Positions 1 to 9,719 are shown, counted from the stretch's first letter. The stretch: 64,000 bases of DNA from DATJGR01 sp963780795 (GCA_963780795.1 CAWADH010000008.1:620001-684000); one strand, 5' to 3'. The notes: generated by a model from the sequence alone, not told the origin. Translations and numbers: made by a program.

Positions 1-1
1 G

Positions 2-2341
2 CCACATCGCCTCGACGTGCACGTCACCGCCGATCGCGCGAGCTTCGCGGTGCGCGAGCAGGCGCACGTGAAGATTCACGTCGCGCGCGCAGACGGAAAG
101 CGGTTGCCGGCCGGCGCAGAAGTCGCCGTTGCAGCCGTCGACGAAGCGCTGCTCGATCTCGCGCCGAATCCAAGCTGGAATCTGCTGGATGCGATGATGG
201 GCCACCGCGGGCTCGAGGTGTGGACTGCCACGGCCCAGATGGAGGTGATCGGTCGGCGTACGTTCGGGCGCAAAGCCGTGCCGCACGGCGGCGGCGGCGG
301 ACGCGAACGCGCGCGCGAATTGTTCGATACGCTCCTCACGTGGCAAGGGCGGGTGACGCTCGACGCCAACGGCGACGCGCAGGCCACGATTCCGCTGAAC
401 GATTCGCTGACAAGCTTCCGCATCGTCGCGGTCGCCAATGCCGGCGGCGATCTGTTCGGCACGGGCTCTACGAACATCGCCGCCACGCAGGATCTGCTGC
501 TGCTTTCGGGTCTGCCGCCGCTCGTGCGCGAGGGCGACCGGTATCTGGCGACGTTCACCGTGCGCAACACCACGGACCATGCCGCGTCCGTGCTTGCAAC
601 GGCGAACACCACGCCGCCGCTGCAGGCGCAACTCGTTCCCCAACAGTTCGACATTGCCGCCGGCGCGGCCAGAGACATCGTCTGGGAAGTGACCGCGCCG
701 TACGGCGCGAACGCCCTTGCGTGGGACGTCGCGCTCGAAGGGGCCGGCGGTGCGCGCGACCGCATCGCGGTCAGCCAGCAACTCGTGCCGGCCGTTCCGG
801 TTCGAACGTTCCAGGCGACGCTGGCGCAGCTCGACCCGACGCTGTCGTTCGCGGCAGAGCGTCCGGCCGATGCGCTTGCGGGACGCGGCGGCATCGACGT
901 GTCGGTGCAGGCTCGCCTCGGCGATCGCCTCGACGGCGTGCGCGCCTATATGGAGCGCTACCCCTACGTCTGCTTCGAACAGCAGCTGTCGAAGGCCGTT
1001 GCGTTGCGCGATGCCGCCGGCTGGCAGCGTTGGATGGAGAAACTGCCGGCGTATCTCGACCGGAACGGCCTGTTGAAGTACTTCGCGTCCGATGCGATCG
1101 ACGGCGACGACACCCTGACCGCGTACACGCTCGCGGTCGGAAACGAAGCCGGCTACGAGATTCCCGCGGCCCAACTGCAGCGGATGATCGCGGGCCTCAC
1201 CGGCTTCGTCGAGGGGCGCATCGACGTACGATCGGCACTCGAAACGTCCGATCTGAGCATCCGCAAGCTCGCAGCGATCGACGCGCTGGCGCGCTACGAC
1301 GCGGCGGAACCGAGGATGCTCGACAGCATCAGCATCGATCCGAACCTCTGGCCGACGTCCGCGGTGCTCGACTGGCTGAACGTTCTGCAGCGCATGAAGG
1401 CGCTCCCGAAGCGCGACGCCCGCATTGCGGAAGCGGAAGGCATCGTTCGCGCGCGGTTGAACTTTCAAGGCACGACCATGGGCTTCTCGACCGAACGCAC
1501 CGACGCGTTGTGGTGGCTGATGGTGTCGGGTGATTCGAACGCTGCGCGCGCGCTGCTGGCGTTGATGGATCGGCGCGATTGGCGCGAAGACGTACCGCGC
1601 ATGGTGCGCGGTGCAATCGAACGGCAACAATCCGGTCACTGGAACACTACCGTCGCCAACGCATGGGGCACGCTCGCGCTGGAGAAGTTCTCCGCCACAT
1701 TCGAGCGGACCCCCGTAACCGGCGATGCGAAGATCGTCTACGGCCCCCTCGCGAAGTCGTTGGCATGGGGCGACGGAGGCGGCGATCTGACGGAGCACCT
1801 TGCGTGGCAGGATGCCGGACAGCCGCTGACCGTGACGCAAATGGGCACCGGCCGGCCGTGGGCGACCCTTCGCGCGAACGCGGCGCTGCCGCTGAAAGCG
1901 CCGCTCTCGAGCGGGTTCGCCATCACCCGCACCGTAACGCCCGTCGAGCAGCAGGTGCCGGGGCAGTTCCGCCGCGGCGACGTCGTTCGCGTGCACATCG
2001 ACGTGGACGCACAATCGGACATGTCGTGGGTTGTGGTCGACGATCCCATTCCATCCGGCGCAACGTTTCTGGGCACCGGTCTCGGCGGTCAGTCGCAAGC
2101 GCTGACGCAGGGCGAACGCGCGCGCGGTTGGGCGTGGCTCGCGTTCGAACAGCGTGCGCAAGACGCGTTTCGCGGCTATTACCGCTTCGTGCCGAAAGGT
2201 CGCTTCAGCACCGAATACACGGTGCGTCTGAACAATCCGGGCACCTTCCAGCTTCCGCCGACACGCGTCGAAGCGATGTACGCGCCGGAGATGTTCGGCG
2301 AGCGCCCAAACGAACCGGTGACGGTGGAGCCGGGTCCTTGA
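2..2341 (+). CDS. Bacterial alpha-2-macroglobulin, C-terminal part (5' end outside window)
   Basis: About 779 codons of a YfhM-type alpha-2-macroglobulin, open at the left edge, so the signal peptide/lipobox and N-terminal MG domains are not visible. The family acts in the periplasm as a protease trap that protects the envelope. The central A2M region is visible (segments around SLTSFRIVAVA and LLLLSGLPPLVREGD). The motif CFEQ, with its Cys codon at 971-973, matches the CxEQ thioester of the trapping family and is followed by the alpha/alpha thioester domain. The stop overlaps the TTG start of the PBP1C gene (TTGA), the same yfhM-pbpC pairing known from E. coli. The GTG at 17 is an internal codon rather than the real start. 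Sure of the family; the length is unknown. Confidence 0.9.
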   Translation, partial: PHRLDVHVTADRASFAVREQAHVKIHVARADGKRLPAGAEVAVAAVDEALLDLAPNPSWNLLDAMMGHRGLEVWTATAQMEVIGRRTFGRKAVPHGGGGGRERARELFDTLLTWQGRVTLDANGDAQATIPLNDSLTSFRIVAVANAGGDLFGTGSTNIAATQDLLLLSGLPPLVREGDRYLATFTVRNTTDHAASVLATANTTPPLQAQLVPQQFDIAAGAARDIVWEVTAPYGANALAWDVALEGAGGARDRIAVSQQLVPAVPVRTFQATLAQLDPTLSFAAERPADALAGRGGIDVSVQARLGDRLDGVRAYMERYPYVCFEQQLSKAVALRDAAGWQRWMEKLPAYLDRNGLLKYFASDAIDGDDTLTAYTLAVGNEAGYEIPAAQLQRMIAGLTGFVEGRIDVRSALETSDLSIRKLAAIDALARYDAAEPRMLDSISIDPNLWPTSAVLDWLNVLQRMKALPKRDARIAEAEGIVRARLNFQGTTMGFSTERTDALWWLMVSGDSNAARALLALMDRRDWREDVPRMVRGAIERQQSGHWNTTVANAWGTLALEKFSATFERTPVTGDAKIVYGPLAKSLAWGDGGGDLTEHLAWQDAGQPLTVTQMGTGRPWATLRANAALPLKAPLSSGFAITRTVTPVEQQVPGQFRRGDVVRVHIDVDAQSDMSWVVVDDPIPSGATFLGTGLGGQSQALTQGERARGWAWLAFEQRAQDAFRGYYRFVPKGRFSTEYTVRLNNPGTFQLPPTRVEAMYAPEMFGERPNEPVTVEPGP

Positions 2342-4461
2342 ACTCGTCCGCCCTGCGTCTCGCCGGCATCGTGGCGATCGTGCTGATCGTTACCGCGCTC
2401 CTCTGGCTGCAATGCGCGGCCGTACCGGATTTCGACACGGTGCGCGGACGTTGGCAGTCGTCGGAAGCCTATCTGCTCGATCGGAACGGCGTGACGATCG
2501 ACAGCGCACGGATCGATTACGGCGTACGCCGTTTCGAGTGGGTGCCGCTCGATGCGGTCTCCACAGCGCTCATCGACGCGGTGGTCGACAGCGAGGATCG
2601 ACGCTTCTCGGCTCATCACGGCATCGACTGGCGCGCCGCTGCCGGCGCGTTGCGCGACAACCTGACGGGCAAACGGCGGCGTGGCGCCAGTACCATCACC
2701 ATGCAGTTGGCGGCAATGATCGATGCCGATCTCGCCAGCCGCGGCAGTCGGCGCGGCTGGTTCGACAAACTCGCCCAGGCGCGCGCCGCGCACGCCATCG
2801 AATCGACATGGACGAAGACGGAGATTCTCGAGGCCTACCTCAATCTGCTCGGGTACCGAGGCGAACTGGAAGGCATCGACGCCGCCGCACACCTGCTGGC
2901 CGACAAGACGCCGTCGGGTCTTTCCGTGCCCGAGAGCCTGCTGCTGGCCGCGCTTCTGCCCGCACCGAGCGCGAACCCCGCGCGGATCGTCGCGCGCGCC
3001 TGCTCACACGCGCGCGCGCTCGACTCCGCTGCCACGTGCGAAGAGATCGAAACCGCCGCTCGCACGCTGTTCAACCGGGCGGCGCATCTTTCGGACGGCG
3101 CGACGCAAGCGCCGGATCTAGCGCGCGCGCTGCTCGATCGTCCCGGTCAACGACTCACAACCACCCTCGACGCCAACGTTCAAACAATGGCGCGCGGGGT
3201 GATGAACGATCGTCTGCGCGAGCTCGGGCTTTACAACGTTCGCGACGGCGCGGCGCTTGTCGTCGACAACGAAACGGGCGACGTGCTCGCCTACGTCGGC
3301 TCGGCCGGCCCCGCATCGCGCGCGCGCCACGTGGACGGCGTGCGGGCGCATCGGCAGGCCGGTTCCACGCTGAAACCGTTTCTGTATCAGCTGGCCCTGG
3401 AACGACGCTATCTGACGAACGCTTCTTTGCTCGACGATTCTCCGGTGAACCTCGACACCGCCACCGGCGTGTACCTGCCGCAGAACTACGATCATGATTT
3501 CAAAGGGCCCGTCAGCGTGCGCACCGCGTTGGGCAGTTCGCTGAACGTGCCGGCCGTGCGCACGCTGGTGCTGGTCGGTGTCGAGGCGTTCCGCGATCGG
3601 CTGCACGTACTCGGTTACGCGGCGGTTACCGAAGACGGTGAATTCTACGGCTATTCGCTCGCGCTCGGTTCCGCCGAGGTGAGCTTGTGGGAACAGGTCG
3701 CAGCGTATCGAACGCTCGCGCGCGGCGGACTCGCTACGCCGTTGCGGCTGCGCACCGACGACCCAGGTGAGGTGCAGACGCAAGAGCTGGCGACGGACGC
3801 CGCGTTCCTGGTCACCGATATCCTCGGTGACCGTGCCGCGCGCGTCGCGACGTTCGGCCTCGACAACAACCTGAACACCGCGTTCTGGAGCGCGGTGAAG
3901 ACCGGCACCAGCAAAGACATGCGCGACAACTGGTGCATCGGCTACACCGACCGTTACACGGTGGGTGTGTGGGTCGGCAATTTCGAAGGCGACTCGATGC
4001 GCGGCGTGAGCGGCGTTACCGGCGCAGCGCCCGCCTGGCACGACATCATGCTGGCGTTGCATGCGGGAAAGCCCTCGCGCGCACCGTCCGCACCGGTCGG
4101 CGTGACGCAACGGGTGATCGCGTACGAACCGGCGGTCGAACCGCCGCGACGCGAATGGTTCGTCGCGGGCACCGAACTCGCGACCGTAACCGCCGTACCG
4201 GAACGCGCGGAGCGCAGCCGTATCGCGGCGCCCGGCAACGGTCTGATCATCGCGATCGACCCCGACATTCCCGCCGATCGACAGCGCGTGCCGATTCGCG
4301 CGCGCGGCGCAACGGCGCAGTTGGCGTTCAGGATGGATGGAGAGGCGCTGGGCGCCGCCGATTCGCAGTTGTTGTGGCCGCCCCGCACCGGCGCGCATCG
4401 GCTCGCGTTGGTGGACGGCTCCGGCGCGGTCGTCGACCAGGTGCTGTTCACCGTTCGCTAG
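2338..4461 (+). CDS. pbpC: Penicillin-binding protein 1C (bifunctional transglycosylase/transpeptidase)
   Basis: A 707-residue class A PBP that polymerises and cross-links peptidoglycan in the periplasm. The start is taken as TTG at 2338, overlapping the A2M stop. This places an inner-membrane anchor (LAGIVAIVLIVTALLWL) at the N terminus. The glycosyltransferase domain has EDRRF (Glu86) and GASTITMQ. The transpeptidase domain has STLK (Ser343/Lys346), SLN (401-403) and KTGTS (521-525). A BiPBP_C-like tail follows at roughly 625-707. All catalytic motifs are intact. Coupling to the alpha-2-macroglobulin gene fits the known idea that PBP1C repairs the wall when the protease trap is engaged. A much longer reading frame extends upstream in this frame, but it overlaps the A2M gene and has no homologous content. 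Confidence 0.93.
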   Translation: MNSSALRLAGIVAIVLIVTALLWLQCAAVPDFDTVRGRWQSSEAYLLDRNGVTIDSARIDYGVRRFEWVPLDAVSTALIDAVVDSEDRRFSAHHGIDWRAAAGALRDNLTGKRRRGASTITMQLAAMIDADLASRGSRRGWFDKLAQARAAHAIESTWTKTEILEAYLNLLGYRGELEGIDAAAHLLADKTPSGLSVPESLLLAALLPAPSANPARIVARACSHARALDSAATCEEIETAARTLFNRAAHLSDGATQAPDLARALLDRPGQRLTTTLDANVQTMARGVMNDRLRELGLYNVRDGAALVVDNETGDVLAYVGSAGPASRARHVDGVRAHRQAGSTLKPFLYQLALERRYLTNASLLDDSPVNLDTATGVYLPQNYDHDFKGPVSVRTALGSSLNVPAVRTLVLVGVEAFRDRLHVLGYAAVTEDGEFYGYSLALGSAEVSLWEQVAAYRTLARGGLATPLRLRTDDPGEVQTQELATDAAFLVTDILGDRAARVATFGLDNNLNTAFWSAVKTGTSKDMRDNWCIGYTDRYTVGVWVGNFEGDSMRGVSGVTGAAPAWHDIMLALHAGKPSRAPSAPVGVTQRVIAYEPAVEPPRREWFVAGTELATVTAVPERAERSRIAAPGNGLIIAIDPDIPADRQRVPIRARGATAQLAFRMDGEALGAADSQLLWPPRTGAHRLALVDGSGAVVDQVLFTVR

Positions 4462-4482
4462 TCCTGCAACGACCACTACAAT
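4454..4482 (+). promoter_or_regulatory. Possible sigma70 promoter for tesB
   Basis: A good -10 hexamer TACAAT (4477-4482) lies 30 nt before the tesB ATG. The best -35 at 17 nt spacing is TTCGCT (4454-4459), which is poor. It overlaps the end of pbpC. Weak call, based on the -10 alone. Confidence 0.25.
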
Positions 4483-4512
4483 GACCGACTTTCCCGCGAG
4501 CGTACGACCTTC

Positions 4513-5388
4513 ATGCAGAACAGCCTTGCGCGCCTGATCGCGCTGCTCGATCTCGAGCAGATCGACGTCAACCATTTTCGTGGTTCGAGTCCGAACGAGG
4601 GATGGCAGCGCGTGTACGGCGGACAGGTGCTCGGCCAGGCGCTCGTGGCCGCGTCGCGAACCGTCGAGCCCGAACGCCACGCGCACTCGCTGCACGGGTA
4701 TTTTCTACGTCCCGGCGATACTTCGATTCCGATCCTCTACGTGGTGGATCGAATCCGCGACGGCAAGAGTTTCACGACGCGGCGCGTCGTCGCCGTGCAG
4801 CACGGCAAAGCCATCTTCAACATGGCGATCTCGTTCCAGAACGAGGAACAGGGATTCAGCCATCAGTTCGATATGCCCAACGTGCCGATGCCCGAGGATC
4901 TCGAAGACGAGGCGTCGCTGCGCAAACGTCAGTCGAAAAACCTGCCCGCCGAGTACCGCGAGATGTTCACGCGCGAGCGGCCGATCGAAGTCCGGCCGAT
5001 CGAGCCGTACGATTTCTTCAATCCGGAAAAGCGCGCGCCGTTTCAGAACGGTTGGATGCGCGCACGCGACGCACTGCCGGACGATCTGCGGCTGCATCAA
5101 TGCGTGCTCGCTTACCTGTCCGACTGGTCGTTGCTCGATACCTCGCTGATGCCGCACGGCGTGTCGTACACACAGCAGAACGTGCAGAGCGCGAGCCTCG
5201 ATCACGCGATGTGGTTCCACCGTCCGTTCCGCGCCGACGAATGGCTGCTGTTCGTGCAGGACAGCCCGAGCGCATCCGGCGCGCGCGGCTTCAATCGCGG
5301 TCTCATCTACAGTCGCGACGGTGCGCTGGTGGCAAGCGTCGCCCAGGAAGGGCTGATCCGCGTGCATCGCCCGAATGGGTCCAAGTAG
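4513..5388 (+). CDS. tesB: Acyl-CoA thioesterase II
   Basis: A 291-residue double-hotdog thioesterase that hydrolyses medium- and long-chain acyl-CoA in the cytoplasm. N-terminal hotdog: GGQVLGQAL, then HSLHGYFLRPGD. C-terminal hotdog: SLDHAMWFHRPF, DSPSASGARGF and AQEGLIR. These carry the Asp, Ser/Thr and Gln positions of the TesB/ACOT8 catalytic triad; the polar residue appears to be the Ser of DSP, as in ACOT8, rather than the E. coli Thr. Length matches the family (about 286). It follows pbpC by 51 nt and may have its own promoter. Confidence 0.95.
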   Translation: MQNSLARLIALLDLEQIDVNHFRGSSPNEGWQRVYGGQVLGQALVAASRTVEPERHAHSLHGYFLRPGDTSIPILYVVDRIRDGKSFTTRRVVAVQHGKAIFNMAISFQNEEQGFSHQFDMPNVPMPEDLEDEASLRKRQSKNLPAEYREMFTRERPIEVRPIEPYDFFNPEKRAPFQNGWMRARDALPDDLRLHQCVLAYLSDWSLLDTSLMPHGVSYTQQNVQSASLDHAMWFHRPFRADEWLLFVQDSPSASGARGFNRGLIYSRDGALVASVAQEGLIRVHRPNGSK

Positions 5389-5423
5389 TCCGCAACGCGC
5401 TGCTCAGGCGGCCGCATCAGGCT

Positions 5424-5453
5424 TTGCAATCACGCGGACTTGGCCACGATAAT
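5424..5453 (+). promoter_or_regulatory. Predicted sigma70 promoter for the MoxR/VWA pair
   Basis: TTGCAA (5424-5429) and GATAAT (5448-5453) are separated by 18 nt in the 119-nt gap between tesB and the MoxR gene. The position, about 55 nt ahead of the GTG start, suits a promoter for the two-gene unit. Prediction only. Confidence 0.45.
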
Positions 5454-5507
5454 ACCGGGCTTTGCGCCGCGCTGCGGGCGGACCCATTCGAATTGCCAGG
5501 GGGACAC

Positions 5508-6449
5508 GTGCCAGACATCGAACAAATTGCCTCATCGGTCGAATCGATCAGGAAGACGTTCGAGCAGAACCGCTACATCTGCAGCAACCAGATCGCCACT
5601 GCCGTCTATCTCGCGTTCCACCTGAAGAAGCCCGTGCTGATCGAAGGTCCGCCGGGCGTCGGCAAAACCGAGCTCGCCAAAACCACCGCCACGATGTTCG
5701 GCATGCCGCTGATCCGCCTGCAGTGCTACGAAGGGCTCGACGAGGCCAAGGCGCTGTACGAATGGAAGTACGGCAAGCAGCTGCTGTACACGCAAGTGCT
5801 GAAAGAAACGCTCGACGAAGTACTGCAGGGCGCAAAGGGCTTCAAGGAGTCGGTCAGCCGGCTGCACGAATTCGGCGACATCTTCTTCTCCGAGGAATTC
5901 ATCGAGCCGCGTCCGTTGCTCAAGGCGCTGAAGGAAGAGCACGGTTGCGTCCTGCTGATCGACGAAGTCGACAAATCGGACCACGAATTCGAATCGCTGC
6001 TGCTCGAGATTCTGTCCGACTTCCAGGTGTCGATCCCGGAGATCGGCACCGTGAAAGCCAAGGCCGAGCCACCGTTGGTGTTCCTCACCAGCAACAACAC
6101 GCGTGAAATATCGGACGCGCTGAAACGGCGATGCCTGCATCTGTACATTCCGTTTCCCGACGTCGACCTGGAGCAGCGCATCATCCACGCGCGCGTTCCG
6201 GAAATTCTGCCGGAGTTGCGCAGGCAGCTGGTCAACTTCATTCACGAGCTGCGCGCCCTCGACCTGAAGAAGGTGCCCGCGATCTCCGAAACCATCGATT
6301 GGGCGCGCACGCTGCTGCTGCTGCACACCGACCGCCTCGATCCGGAACTGGTGCGCGACACGCTGAACGTGATCCTCAAGTTCCAGGAAGACATCGTGAA
6401 CGTCGAGGCGGAGTTGACCACGTTGACCAGCAAGGCAACCAAGACCTGA
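5508..6449 (+). CDS. MoxR-family AAA+ ATPase
   Basis: A 313-residue AAA+ ATPase of the MoxR class, chaperone-like ATPases that work with VWA-domain partners to mature or insert cofactors into enzyme complexes. Walker A is GPPGVGKT (residues 47-54), Walker B is LLIDEVDK, sensor 1 lies at LTSNNTRE and an arginine-finger region at ALKRRCLHLYIPFP. The GTG at 5508 is chosen as start because a strong ribosome site (CCAGGGGGA) ends 4 nt before it and it gives a normal family length. The frame is open further upstream but only antisense to sense in tesB. It is followed after 17 nt by the VWA gene, its predicted partner. Confidence 0.9.
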   Translation: MPDIEQIASSVESIRKTFEQNRYICSNQIATAVYLAFHLKKPVLIEGPPGVGKTELAKTTATMFGMPLIRLQCYEGLDEAKALYEWKYGKQLLYTQVLKETLDEVLQGAKGFKESVSRLHEFGDIFFSEEFIEPRPLLKALKEEHGCVLLIDEVDKSDHEFESLLLEILSDFQVSIPEIGTVKAKAEPPLVFLTSNNTREISDALKRRCLHLYIPFPDVDLEQRIIHARVPEILPELRRQLVNFIHELRALDLKKVPAISETIDWARTLLLLHTDRLDPELVRDTLNVILKFQEDIVNVEAELTTLTSKATKT

Positions 6450-6466
6450 TACCGGCCCGCGCGTAG

Positions 6467-7969
6467 ATGGAACGCACCCTCTCCAACTTCATCCGAGCGT
6501 TGCGCAACGCCGAAGTGCGCGTGTCCACCGCCGAAACGCTCGATGCCTTCAATGCGATGGAGCTGGTTGGATATCGCGATCGCGCGTTTCTGAAAGACGC
6601 GCTGTCGATGGTGCTGCCGAAGACCGCGGACGAAAAAGAAACGTACAGCGAGTGCTTCGATTCGTTCTTCTCTTTCAAGAAGTTCGAAACCGACCCGCCC
6701 CGCTCCGGGGAACAGGCGTCCGATGCAGACGGTTCCGAAGAGGGGCAGGACGGCGACGGCGAAGACACGGAGGGCGGTCAGGGTGCCGAGGGTCGCGGCG
6801 AAGGCGCCGGCGGCACCGGCGGGCGCAAGTCGAAGTCGAAGAAGAAAGGCTCGGCGGTAAACGACGACGAAGACGAAGACCTCGGCGAAGGCGAGATGTC
6901 CGAGCCGACGTCGACACTGGGCAAACTGCTGATCGAAGGCGCGCGAACCGAGCTCGCAATGGCGATGGCGAGCGCCGCAGAAGCAGTGAATCTCAAGGAG
7001 ATCCAGGTCTTCACGCAGAAAGGCCTGTATACCCGCCGCATCATGGAGCAGATGGGTCTGAACGACCTGTCGCGCGAAATCACGTCGTTGCGGCAAAGCC
7101 GCAGCACGCCGGCGCGACGCCTCGGCCAGGAACTGAAGAAACGCCGCGAGTGGCTGCGCGAGCAGGTGCGCGATTACGTCGAGCAACAGTTCCTGCTGCA
7201 CGCCGATGCGACCGGACGGCGATTGCGCGAAGACCTGCTGCGCAGGGTCAAACTGTCGAACGTGGAGCAACGCAACTTCCGCCTGATCCAGGAAGTGGTG
7301 TTCCGGATGGCGAAAAAGCTGGCCGCGCTGCACTCCCGCCGCAAGAAGGTATTCAAGCGCGGCGCGCTGAACGTGCCGCGCACGTTGCGCCACAACATGG
7401 CCTACGACGGCGCGATCTTCGACCTGCACTGGAAATCGGTGAAGATCGACCGGCCGAAGGTGTTCGCGATCTGCGACGTGAGCGGCTCCGTCGCGAACTA
7501 CGCGCGGTTCATGCTGATGTTTCTCTACAGCCTCGAAGAGGTGATGCCGAAGGTGCGGTCGTTCGCGTTCTCTTCGGACCTCGCGGAGGTGACCGAGCTG
7601 TTCGAACGCAACAAGATCGAAGACGCGATTGCGAAAGCGCTGCGCGACTACAGCGGCGGTTCCACCGACTACGGTCAGGCGTTCGTCGACTTCAAGAAGA
7701 ACTGCCTCGACGACGTCGACAACCGCACGACGATCATCATCCTGGGCGATGCCCGCAACAATTACGGCGACCCGCGCACCGACATCCTCAAAGAGATGTA
7801 CGACCGCTGCAAACGCCTGATCTGGTTGAACCCCGAATCGCGCAATAGCTGGACCGTCGGCGACGCCGAAATGCGCCGCTATTCCGCGTATTGCCACCAA
7901 GTCGAGGAGTGCAACAGCCTCATGCATTTGGAGCGGATAGTCGGTAACCTGCTGCGAACCGTTCAGTAG
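6467..7969 (+). CDS. VWA domain protein, CoxE-like
   Basis: A 500-residue protein with an N-terminal helical region, a very acidic low-complexity linker (about residues 78-150, rich in Asp, Glu and Gly with a short basic KSKSKKK patch) and a C-terminal von Willebrand A domain. The MIDAS motif DVSGS is at 337-341, with a matching GGSTD threonine loop and a later Asp (ILGDARNN). This is the CoxE/YehP-like architecture that pairs with MoxR ATPases, and the upstream MoxR gene supports it. The substrate of the pair cannot be read from context: no carbon monoxide or methanol dehydrogenase genes are nearby. Confidence 0.85.
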   Translation: MERTLSNFIRALRNAEVRVSTAETLDAFNAMELVGYRDRAFLKDALSMVLPKTADEKETYSECFDSFFSFKKFETDPPRSGEQASDADGSEEGQDGDGEDTEGGQGAEGRGEGAGGTGGRKSKSKKKGSAVNDDEDEDLGEGEMSEPTSTLGKLLIEGARTELAMAMASAAEAVNLKEIQVFTQKGLYTRRIMEQMGLNDLSREITSLRQSRSTPARRLGQELKKRREWLREQVRDYVEQQFLLHADATGRRLREDLLRRVKLSNVEQRNFRLIQEVVFRMAKKLAALHSRRKKVFKRGALNVPRTLRHNMAYDGAIFDLHWKSVKIDRPKVFAICDVSGSVANYARFMLMFLYSLEEVMPKVRSFAFSSDLAEVTELFERNKIEDAIAKALRDYSGGSTDYGQAFVDFKKNCLDDVDNRTTIIILGDARNNYGDPRTDILKEMYDRCKRLIWLNPESRNSWTVGDAEMRRYSAYCHQVEECNSLMHLERIVGNLLRTVQ

Positions 7970-7985
7970 GTCGATTGAACGTGAC

Positions 7986-9686
7986 ATGAGCGACGTCATC
8001 ACCGACAGCGGCGACTCTTTCACGCGCACCGCCGGCCGGCAGCTCGCTCTCCTTGCCCTCTTCGGCGTCCTCGCGTTCATCGTGCTCGCAATGCTGCTCG
8101 GCTGGTTGTCGAAGCTCACCAGCGGTGGCAGCGCGCTCTCTGAAGCCATCGACCCGCTCACCGGTACCATCACGCTCGCACTGGCGAGCGAACCTCCGCA
8201 ACTCGACAGCACGCGCGCCACCGATCAGGTCAGCGGCTTCGTACTGGGCCACGTCATGGAAAGCCTCCTGCGTCGCGGTCCGGGCACCAAGCTTCTACCG
8301 GGCGTCGCCGAACGCTGGGAGATCAACGAGAAAGGTGCCACGTTCTGGTTGCGCGCCGACGCGCGCTGGAGCGACGGCAAGCCCGTCACCGCACACGACT
8401 TCGTGTTCGCCTGGCGCAAGATCGTCGATCCGGCAAACGCCTCCGAATATGCGTTCTTCGTGTATCCGATCAAGAACGGCGAAGCGATCAATCGCGGCGA
8501 ACTGCCGATCGAATCACTGGGCGTACGCGCGGTCGACGATCGCACGCTGACCGTGGATTTCGAACGTCCTACTCCGTACTTCGAGAAGCTCGTGGTCTAC
8601 GCCACCTATGGGCCGGTGCGCCAGGACTTTTACGAAGCGTGTAACGGCCGCTACGGCGCCGATGCCGACACCCTTCTGTACAACGGACCGTTCCGAATTT
8701 CGAAATGGGTGCACGGTGCCCAGCTGCGATTCGAGAAGAACCCGTACTACTGGGACGCCGACCGCATCAGGCTCAATGTCATCGACATGCCGTACGTCAC
8801 CAACGATGCGAACGCGGTGCTGAATCTGTACAAGGACGGCAAGATCGCAACCGCGCCGCTGAACGCCGAAACGCTCGACGACGCGCTGGAACACCGCTGG
8901 AAGATCAATCGGTTCAACGACGGTTCCGTCTTCTACACCGAATTCAATCACCGGCCGGGACGCCTGACCGCGAACGTGAACCTGCGCCGGGCGTTGTCGC
9001 TCGTGTCCGATCCGGGCGAACTCGTCTACAAGGTGATGAAGGTACCGGGCAACTTGCCCGGCGTTTCGTTGTTCCCCGCCTGGCTGCCGGGTGTGCACGG
9101 ACTGTTCCGCCAGGAATATCCCCCGAAGCCGGTCCACGTCGACGTTGCCGAAGCGCGCCGTTACCTCGAGCTGGCGAAACAGGAGCTCGGCATCGAGACG
9201 ATGCCGCCACTGATTCTGCTCACCGGCGACGATCCCGTGTCGGGCCCTCAGGCCGAGTACCTTCAGAACGTCCTCAAACGCACGCTCGACATCGACGTGA
9301 AGATCGACAAGCAGATCTTCAAACAGCGGCTCGCGAAGATGACCGCGGGAGAGTTCGATATGGTGGCAGCCGGCTGGGGACCGGACTACGACGATCCGCT
9401 GACGTTCGGCGACCTGTTCTCGTCGTGGAACAAGAACAATCGCGGCATGTACTCGAACCCCGAACTCGATCGCTACGTGCGCATCGCGCAGAGTTCGCTC
9501 GATCCAAAGGCACGCATGGACGCATTCGGTGCAATACAGAGGATCATTCAGGACGACGTGGTGATCATCCCCAGCTACGAACGCGGGCTCGTTTACGTGC
9601 GCAATCCGCGCCTCAACGGCATCGTGCGGCGAGTCGTGGGCGCCGACCCGGACTATATCAACGCGTACATCGAGGGGAGCCGATGA
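7986..9686 (+). CDS. oppA: Peptide ABC transporter substrate-binding protein (family 5), membrane-anchored
   Basis: A 566-residue SBP_bac_5 protein (OppA/DppA type) that captures peptides for the transporter encoded by the next four genes. The N terminus has a transmembrane segment (about residues 20-47) without a clear lipobox or signal-peptidase site, so it is probably anchored to the inner membrane. The typical opening TITLALASEPPQLD, the MESLLRRGPG segment and the SBP motif around AERWEINEKGATFWLRADARW are visible. It starts 16 nt after the VWA gene. Its stop overlaps a nine-codon ORF (ATGA at 9683-9686) that leads into oppB. OppA versus DppA substrate preference cannot be decided. Confidence 0.92.
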   Translation: MSDVITDSGDSFTRTAGRQLALLALFGVLAFIVLAMLLGWLSKLTSGGSALSEAIDPLTGTITLALASEPPQLDSTRATDQVSGFVLGHVMESLLRRGPGTKLLPGVAERWEINEKGATFWLRADARWSDGKPVTAHDFVFAWRKIVDPANASEYAFFVYPIKNGEAINRGELPIESLGVRAVDDRTLTVDFERPTPYFEKLVVYATYGPVRQDFYEACNGRYGADADTLLYNGPFRISKWVHGAQLRFEKNPYYWDADRIRLNVIDMPYVTNDANAVLNLYKDGKIATAPLNAETLDDALEHRWKINRFNDGSVFYTEFNHRPGRLTANVNLRRALSLVSDPGELVYKVMKVPGNLPGVSLFPAWLPGVHGLFRQEYPPKPVHVDVAEARRYLELAKQELGIETMPPLILLTGDDPVSGPQAEYLQNVLKRTLDIDVKIDKQIFKQRLAKMTAGEFDMVAAGWGPDYDDPLTFGDLFSSWNKNNRGMYSNPELDRYVRIAQSSLDPKARMDAFGAIQRIIQDDVVIIPSYERGLVYVRNPRLNGIVRRVVGADPDYINAYIEGSR

Positions 9687-9712
9687 CGCGCCTTCTCGAT
9701 CGCTTGCGATAG
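9683..9712 (+). CDS. Nine-codon mini-ORF bridging oppA and oppB
   Basis: ATG at 9683 overlaps the oppA stop (ATGA) and sits just behind a strong ribosome site, GGGGAG (9674-9679). It encodes MTRLLDRLR and stops with TAG at 9710-9712, 7 nt before the oppB ATG, which itself has no good ribosome site. The arrangement suggests translational coupling by re-initiation rather than a functional peptide. Inference from sequence only. Confidence 0.35.
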   Translation: MTRLLDRLR

Positions 9713-9719
9713 CGTCGAA

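Noticed and set aside
3118..4695. A 525-codon minus-strand frame antisense to pbpC and tesB
   Set aside because: Spans two clear plus-strand genes and shows only Arg/His/Val-rich shadow sequence.
6242..8221. A 659-codon open frame on the minus strand across the MoxR and VWA genes
   Set aside because: Antisense shadow of well-supported genes with low-complexity translation.
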